From NCBI RefSeq assembly GCF_002294725.1, contig NZ_NSFT01000009.1:62001-126000 (forward strand): a stretch of DNA of 64,000 nucleotides. The letters are read 5' to 3'. The stretch is from Mesorhizobium sp. WSM4313. GTDB lineage: Bacteria; Pseudomonadota; Alphaproteobacteria; Rhizobiales; Rhizobiaceae. The notes below the pieces were generated by a model. That model was not told the origin of the DNA, made no database searches, and saw only the letters and a program-made list of their open reading frames with translations. This document shows, piece after piece, positions 59,784 to 64,000 of this stretch (position 1 is its first letter; every line of letters starts with the position of its first letter). A program made the translations under genes and the position numbers.

Positions 59784-61000
59784 AGAAGCTGCTTGAAATT
59801 TCACTCGGTGTCGTGACCAGCGTCGGCGGCTTCCTGGAGGTCGGCTCGATGGCGACGGCGGCGCAGGCCGGTGCATTGTTCGGCTACCAGCTCATCTGGG
59901 CGGTGGTGCTCGGTACCATCTGCATCATCTTCCTGGTCGAGATGGCCGGCCGCTTCGCTGCGGTCAGCCATCACACCATCGCTGACGGCATCCGCGAGAG
60001 GTTCGGCTTCAATGCGTTCATCTGGCCGCTGCTTGCAGTCTTGCTGGTCAACTTCCTGGTGCTTTCCGCCGAGATAGGCGGTGTTGCCGTCGCCGCCGAG
60101 CTTGCCACGGGGATCAGCTTCCAGTGGTGGGCCTTGCCGGTCGCTTTCCTGGCGTGGCTGCTGCTGTGGAAGGGCACGTTCGGCCTCATAGAGAAAGGGG
60201 TGTCGATGCTTGGCCTCGTCACCCTCTGCTTCGTCGTCGCGGCCGTGATGCTGCGCCCTGAATGGAAAGAGGTGGCTGTCGGCGCCGTGCCCAGCCTGCC
60301 GCACCACGACACGGCAAAATACTGGTTCATGGCCGTCAGCATTCTCGGCGCCTCGATCTCGCCTTACCTCTTCATGTTCTATTCCTCGGGCGCGATCGAG
60401 GATCAGTGGGACAAGAGCTATCTCGGCACCAATCGAGCGATTGCCGGCCTCGGCATGAGCTTCGGTGGCACGATCTCCGTGGGCGTGCTCATCGTGGCTG
60501 CGCTCGTGCTGGGCGCTCATGGCGTTACCGAAGTGGACGACTACAACCAGCTCCCGCTGATGCTGATCCCGATATTCGGGTTCTGGGGTTTTGTCCTCTT
60601 CGTTGCTTCGCTGGCCATCGCCTGCTTCGGCGCCGCCCTCGAAGTGGCTCTGCAGCAAGCCTATCTCGTCGCGCAGGGGTTCGGCTGGAACTGGGGTGAG
60701 GATCTGAAGCCGCGCGATGATCCCGGATTCAGCCTCGTCTACACATTGACGCTCTTCCTCGCCGCCGTCCCGATAGCGCTCGGTCTGGACCCGTTGAAGC
60801 TCACCATCTTCTCGATGGCGCTGACCGCGGCCAGCCTGCCGCTGACGGTCGTGCCATTCCTTTTCCTGCTGAACGACGACCGCTATGTCGGCAAACATCG
60901 CAACGGCGTCATCTCGAACGCGGCCGTGATCTTCGTCATCGCGCTCGGCTTCGTGCTGGCGGTGGTGACCATTCCGCTGCAGATATTCGGAGGCACCTGA
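59780..61000 (+). CDS. NRAMP-fold transporter lacking the canonical metal motifs
   Basis: The 406-residue integral membrane protein has about eleven hydrophobic segments and the NRAMP outline. Helix 1 reads SVGGFLEVGSMATAAQAGA, where E20-V-G-S23 stands at the position of the metal-binding DPGN. In helix 6, ILGASISPYLFMF stands where canonical transporters have MPH (here S-P-Y, residues 194-196). These changes remove the usual aspartate/asparagine and methionine ligands, so manganese or iron transport is doubtful. Substrates could be another ion or none (a sensor). It is coupled to a lipoprotein gene upstream and overlaps a PRC-barrel-like gene by one base downstream. Confidence 0.85.
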   Translation: MKKLLEISLGVVTSVGGFLEVGSMATAAQAGALFGYQLIWAVVLGTICIIFLVEMAGRFAAVSHHTIADGIRERFGFNAFIWPLLAVLLVNFLVLSAEIGGVAVAAELATGISFQWWALPVAFLAWLLLWKGTFGLIEKGVSMLGLVTLCFVVAAVMLRPEWKEVAVGAVPSLPHHDTAKYWFMAVSILGASISPYLFMFYSSGAIEDQWDKSYLGTNRAIAGLGMSFGGTISVGVLIVAALVLGAHGVTEVDDYNQLPLMLIPIFGFWGFVLFVASLAIACFGAALEVALQQAYLVAQGFGWNWGEDLKPRDDPGFSLVYTLTLFLAAVPIALGLDPLKLTIFSMALTAASLPLTVVPFLFLLNDDRYVGKHRNGVISNAAVIFVIALGFVLAVVTIPLQIFGGT

Positions 61001-61359
61001 TGCAGCTGCTGCGCGATATATTGGACAAGCAGGTCGTCGATCGCGAGCAGGTCAAGATCGGCAAGGTTGACGGCCTGGTCGCCGAGCTGAGGCAAGGCAA
61101 GCCGCCCAGGGTCATTGCGATCGAGCTTGGCTCGATCGCGCTGGCGCGCCGGCTTGGCGCGCAGCCAGGCCGATGGACCGCGCGGCTCGCGGCAAAGCTT
61201 GGCGGCAAGCTCCAGGCACGGCCGCACCGGATCGCGTGGCACAAGGTGCGCGACATCGGCGTCGACATCGAATTCGATATGGACGTTCGCAGGACGAAGA
61301 TCTTTGCCTGGCAGCACTGGTTGCGCGATCACGTCGTCGGCCGGATCCCGGGAGCCTGA
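61000..61359 (+). CDS. PRC-barrel-like domain protein
   Basis: The 119-residue protein has an N-terminal region QLLRDILDKQVVDREQVKIGKVDGLVAEL (about residues 2-30) and PRVIAIELGSIALARRLG that resemble the PRC-barrel beta fold. The arginine- and histidine-rich rear (RPHRIAWHKVRDIGVDIEFDMDVRRTKIFAWQHWLRDHV) is unlike common PRC proteins. It has no signal peptide, so it is cytoplasmic. The start overlaps the transporter stop by one base. A second PRC-like gene follows 2 bases after its stop. A role as a cytoplasmic partner of the NRAMP-like transporter is inference. Confidence 0.75.
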   Translation: MQLLRDILDKQVVDREQVKIGKVDGLVAELRQGKPPRVIAIELGSIALARRLGAQPGRWTARLAAKLGGKLQARPHRIAWHKVRDIGVDIEFDMDVRRTKIFAWQHWLRDHVVGRIPGA

Positions 61360-61361
61360 CG

Positions 61362-61724
61362 ATGACGAATGTAAACCTCGAGCATCTGGCCGGTCGGCGC
61401 GTGTGCTCAGAAAGCGGCAAGAGCATCGGCTACATCGAGGAGATCATCGCCGAGCAGGACGGTGACGATCTCGTCGTCACCGAATTCCATATCGGCATCT
61501 TCGCGGCGTTCGAACGACTGTCCGCGTCGACCATCGGCACCGCATTGCTGGATTTCTTCAGGCTGCGTCGCAGGTCGGGCCTCTATCGCATACCTTGGGA
61601 CAAGCTCGACATTACCGATCCGGCGCACCCGCGGCTGCTCTGCTCGGATGACGAGCTCCCGGGATTCGAAGATATTGGCAATTCTCGCATAAGTCCCGCT
61701 CCCCTCCATCAGCGCGACAGTTGA
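61362..61724 (+). CDS. PRC-barrel domain protein
   Basis: The 120-residue protein carries a clearer PRC-barrel: LAGRRVCSESGKSIGYIEEIIAEQ at residues 9-32 and DLVVTEFHIGIFAAFERLSAST after it, with IPWDKLDITDP near the middle. It lies 2 bases downstream of the other PRC-like gene, closing a four-gene operon (lipoprotein, NRAMP-like, PRC, PRC). Earlier in-frame codons were rejected because they fall inside the upstream gene. PRC domains often act as structural or RNA/protein-binding adaptors; here probably regulators of the transporter. Confidence 0.78.
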   Translation: MTNVNLEHLAGRRVCSESGKSIGYIEEIIAEQDGDDLVVTEFHIGIFAAFERLSASTIGTALLDFFRLRRRSGLYRIPWDKLDITDPAHPRLLCSDDELPGFEDIGNSRISPAPLHQRDS

Positions 61725-61915
61725 GGCGGCGGTCTTCCGATGTCGTCCGAGACGCTTTGCACCGACCCGCGGGCGCGCCGTCTGTCCAGATGAGCCCGGA
61801 CTTGCCGGCGGCAAGGCCGCTACTCTTGCCATATTGCATTTTTGCCCACGGAAACTCCTCCTATGCGGAACGATCGAGTCCAACTGCCGTTACCGTCAAA
61901 AGGCAGGAGCGAGCA

Positions 61916-62161
61916 ATGACTGGACGCACCACCCACGACCAGCAGATACGTGTCATCGAGAAGCGTGAGAATACGAAGAACGCGCCCAAGGAATTCGAGG
62001 CCAAAGCGGAGCTGAAGCGGTCGGCGGCGGAGCGCGAGGCACGGCGGAAGGGATCGAGCCTCAGGGGCGATACGCCTGACCTGGTCGATCCAGACGATCG
62101 CAATATCCTTCGCGGCAAAAATCAAGAAAGTGCCCATAACAAGAATCGAGGTTCCAAGTAG
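61916..62161 (+). CDS. Small hydrophilic protein of unknown function
   Basis: The 81-residue, highly charged product (Lys/Arg/Glu-rich: EKRENTKNAPKEFEAKAEL, SAAEREARRKGSSLRGD) has no hydrophobic segment or recognisable domain. The start at 61916 has AGGAG 6 bases before it; the upstream in-frame codons are antisense-like and rejected. It lies 191 bases after the PRC operon and 250 bases before the cytochrome gene and may be separately expressed. Likely intrinsically disordered. I cannot name a function. Confidence 0.6.
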   Translation: MTGRTTHDQQIRVIEKRENTKNAPKEFEAKAELKRSAAEREARRKGSSLRGDTPDLVDPDDRNILRGKNQESAHNKNRGSK

Positions 62162-62411
62162 GACCGCCTTCCGCGGCAACCCCAGGGCCTCCCGGCAGCA
62201 ATCGGTGCCTTCTCGATAATCTGTCTTTTGCGCAACTTGCCCGGATTCTCGACGAATAACTGTGATCGGCTTCGACGTGTTCGACTGGAAAAGGTCTCCA
62301 GGCTGAACCACCGCCTTCGCTAGCGGTTGGCCACCAAAAGACCGCAGCCCCGGCGCCCGCGGGAATGGAACCTCGCCCATCCTGCAAAGTTAAAGCGCGG
62401 GAGCGGTTGTC

Positions 62412-62858
62412 ATGTCAGCAAACGCCGGCCTTCTGGTAGGCTTCGCATTTTGGTTTCTTGCCAGCAGCTGGGTCGCAGCCGAGGAAGCCGGGCATCGACA
62501 AGCGAAGGTCGTCGAACCTCCGATCGAGCCCGCGACTTCGGCTGCGCCGCAATCCTCGAACCCAACCGCGTCCCAGGACCCGCCGGGCATCGGACTGTCG
62601 CTGTTCCTGAGCAACGGTTGTGGTGCATGCCATACCATAAGAGGCACCGAGGCCCGCGGGACGATTGGCCCGGACCTTTCCTATGTCGGATCGCGATCAG
62701 CGATTGGCGCCGGGGTCCTGCCTAACACCGAGGAAGCCATTGCACGTTTTGTCGCTCGCCCTGATCTGTTCAAGCCAGGCGTGAAAATGCCGGCGTTCGA
62801 CATGCTGCCGCAAACCGAAATCCAGACGATCGCGCGATATTTGAAAGCCTTGCAATGA
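62412..62858 (+). CDS. Class I cytochrome c, exported
   Basis: The 148-residue monoheme cytochrome has an N-terminal signal/anchor (about residues 5-22, LLVGFAFWFLASSWVAAEE), a Pro/Ser-rich linker and one heme site CGACH (residues 70-74). M126 in KMPAFDML is the likely sixth ligand. The spacing fits a small soluble or tethered c-type electron carrier in the periplasm. Its stop overlaps the ATG of the following multiheme cytochrome gene. The pair probably supplies electrons to a terminal oxidase encoded beyond the window edge. Confidence 0.9.
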   Translation: MSANAGLLVGFAFWFLASSWVAAEEAGHRQAKVVEPPIEPATSAAPQSSNPTASQDPPGIGLSLFLSNGCGACHTIRGTEARGTIGPDLSYVGSRSAIGAGVLPNTEEAIARFVARPDLFKPGVKMPAFDMLPQTEIQTIARYLKALQ

Positions 62859-64000
62859 CGCCTGGTTCTCGTACCGAATTCGGGACAGCGTCGTCCAATG
62901 CTACTGCCGAAGAAGACGCCGTTCGCGTGGCGAACCAGCCGATGATGATCCGCGTGAAGCATGTCGTATTCGGCGCCATCGGTTTGCCTGTCGTCCTGTT
63001 GCTTGGGGCATGGATCGGCTTTTTCAACGTCGGCGCCAGCAGCGGCCATTGGAAGGTGACGGCCTGGTTCCTTCAACTCGCCATGCGCTCGGCCGTACGC
63101 ACCTATGCATTAGCCGTGGACGCGCCGAAAACGCTTGACCGGCGGGGGCTCCCGGCGGCAGCCGGACATTTCGCGCGAGGCTGCGCGATCTGCCACGGCG
63201 CACCCGGCGAGCTCCGCTCGCCGGCGGTGCTGCGGATGCTTCCGCAACCGCCGGATCTTGCGCTCACGGTCGGAGATTGGACCGACGCCCAGCTTTTTCG
63301 GATCGTCAAGCATGGAATACGGTTCACCGGCATGCCCGCCTGGCCGGCCCGCGACCGCGATGACGAGGTCTGGGCAATGGTTGCTTTCCTCCGGGAACTT
63401 CCAAAGCTCAATCCGAATGAATTTCGAGCGCTTGCCTTCAATGGCAGCGATGCTACCAGCAGCGATCGGCAACCCGCCACCCCGGATGTTCTCTCCGACT
63501 GCATGCGCTGCCACGGAGGCGACGGCGAGGGCAGGGGTGACGCCGTGCCCGTGCTGGCCGGGCAGAAAGAAGCTTACCTGCTCGCCAGCCTTCAAGCCTA
63601 TGCCAAAGGCGATCGCACGAGCGGCTTCATGGCTCTGCCGGTGACTGGCGTCGACCCCGCCGATCTGGCTGCGCTTGCCCGGTATTTCGCGGCGCAGCCG
63701 TCGGTATCAGCGGACCGCGATCAAGTTTCGGCGGAGGTGATCAACAAGGGACAGCAAATCGCTGAGGCCGGAATTCCGGAGCGGAACGTGCCTGCCTGTT
63801 CCGGCTGCCATCTCGGCTCCAACAAAAATCAGGTTTATCCACGCCTTAACGGTCAGCATGCCGCTTACCTGGAGCGGCAGCTGAAGCTGTTCCGGTCCGA
63901 GGACCGAGGCGGCACGCCGTTCTGGCATATCATGGCTACCGCAGCCCAACGCCTCACGGACGACGATATACGGGCGGTATCGGCCTATTTTTCCAGACGT
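62855..64000 (+). CDS. Membrane-anchored multiheme cytochrome c, cut by right window edge
   Basis: The frame is open from ATG 62855 to the last base (382 codons). It shows a hydrophilic start, one membrane segment at about residues 38-57 (VVFGAIGLPVVLLLGAWIGF), then three heme-binding motifs: CAICH (110-114), CMRCH (216-220) and CSGCH (315-319). M160 and M259 lie at positions suited to axial ligation of the first two hemes. The last readable residues are FSRR with no stop. It is translationally coupled to the upstream monoheme cytochrome. The layout resembles c4-like or alcohol-dehydrogenase cytochrome subunits, but the family is unresolved and more hemes may follow. Confidence 0.88.
   Translation, partial: MTPGSRTEFGTASSNATAEEDAVRVANQPMMIRVKHVVFGAIGLPVVLLLGAWIGFFNVGASSGHWKVTAWFLQLAMRSAVRTYALAVDAPKTLDRRGLPAAAGHFARGCAICHGAPGELRSPAVLRMLPQPPDLALTVGDWTDAQLFRIVKHGIRFTGMPAWPARDRDDEVWAMVAFLRELPKLNPNEFRALAFNGSDATSSDRQPATPDVLSDCMRCHGGDGEGRGDAVPVLAGQKEAYLLASLQAYAKGDRTSGFMALPVTGVDPADLAALARYFAAQPSVSADRDQVSAEVINKGQQIAEAGIPERNVPACSGCHLGSNKNQVYPRLNGQHAAYLERQLKLFRSEDRGGTPFWHIMATAAQRLTDDDIRAVSAYFSRR

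Noticed and set aside
61721..61915. Upstream extension of the small hydrophilic gene to 61721
   Set aside because: The extension overlaps the end of the PRC-barrel gene and lacks protein-like sequence; the AGGAG at 61916 decides the start.

Overview
The window looks like a chromosomal segment of a GC-rich alphaproteobacterium, most likely a member of the Hyphomicrobiales such as Mesorhizobium. This rests on the density of ABC importers with FCD-type GntR regulators, sarcosine oxidase, an acetone carboxylase set and a double-length betaine permease. It is inference from gene content, not from a search. No tRNA, rRNA, CRISPR array or intact insertion sequence was seen. Almost everything is accessory catabolism: four complete ABC importers, one orphan solute-binding protein, and enzymes for N-methylated compounds and for sugars or sugar acids.

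Bases 1-25100 are mainly one-carbon and quaternary-amine metabolism. On the minus strand, a MmgE/PrpD enzyme heads a soxB-soxD-soxA operon (soxA runs off the left edge), with a divergent LysR regulator. A plus-strand group follows: a Tat-exported family-5 binding protein, a dimethylglycine/sarcosine dehydrogenase-like flavoprotein and a periplasmic SMP-30-type protein. A PuuE-like deacetylase and a HisC-like aminotransferase lie on the minus strand. From 25098 down to 14336 there is one long minus-strand series: acxA-acxB-acxC (acetone carboxylase type), two SDR dehydrogenases, and a glycine betaine-type importer (binding protein, ATPase, fused double permease). A LuxR-type regulator diverges from it.

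Bases 26600-36200 form a sugar or sugar-acid locus: an extended-SDR dehydrogenase/epimerase, an enolase-superfamily dehydratase, an aldo/keto reductase, a GntR regulator, a CUT1 sugar importer and an embedded RraA-type aldolase-like gene. Related imperfect palindromes near CTTGTCWGACAAG occur in three of its promoter regions. Bases 36200-54600 hold a second group: a GMC oxidoreductase divergent from a CUT2 sugar importer, glyoxalase I, a GlcD-like FAD oxidase with its own GntR, a beta-hydroxyacid dehydrogenase divergent from another GntR, an aldo/keto reductase with a COG3618-type lactonase/amidohydrolase, and a branched-chain-amino-acid-type (HAAT) importer. Near-identical sites related to GGTTGTATGACAACC lie upstream of four of these units, suggesting one regulon.

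Bases 54700-59350 are a recombination scar. A LysR gene faces an in-frame chimera of the front part of a beta-lactamase-family serine hydrolase and the back part of an HpcH/HpaI aldolase. An intact FAD oxidoreductase, a truncated etfB and the decayed C-terminus of a tyrosine recombinase follow. Bases 59352-61724 are a tight four-gene operon: a lipoprotein, an NRAMP-fold transporter lacking the usual DPGN and MPH metal motifs, and two PRC-barrel-like proteins. The window ends with a small hydrophilic protein, a monoheme cytochrome c and the start of a membrane-anchored cytochrome with at least three heme sites, cut by the right edge.
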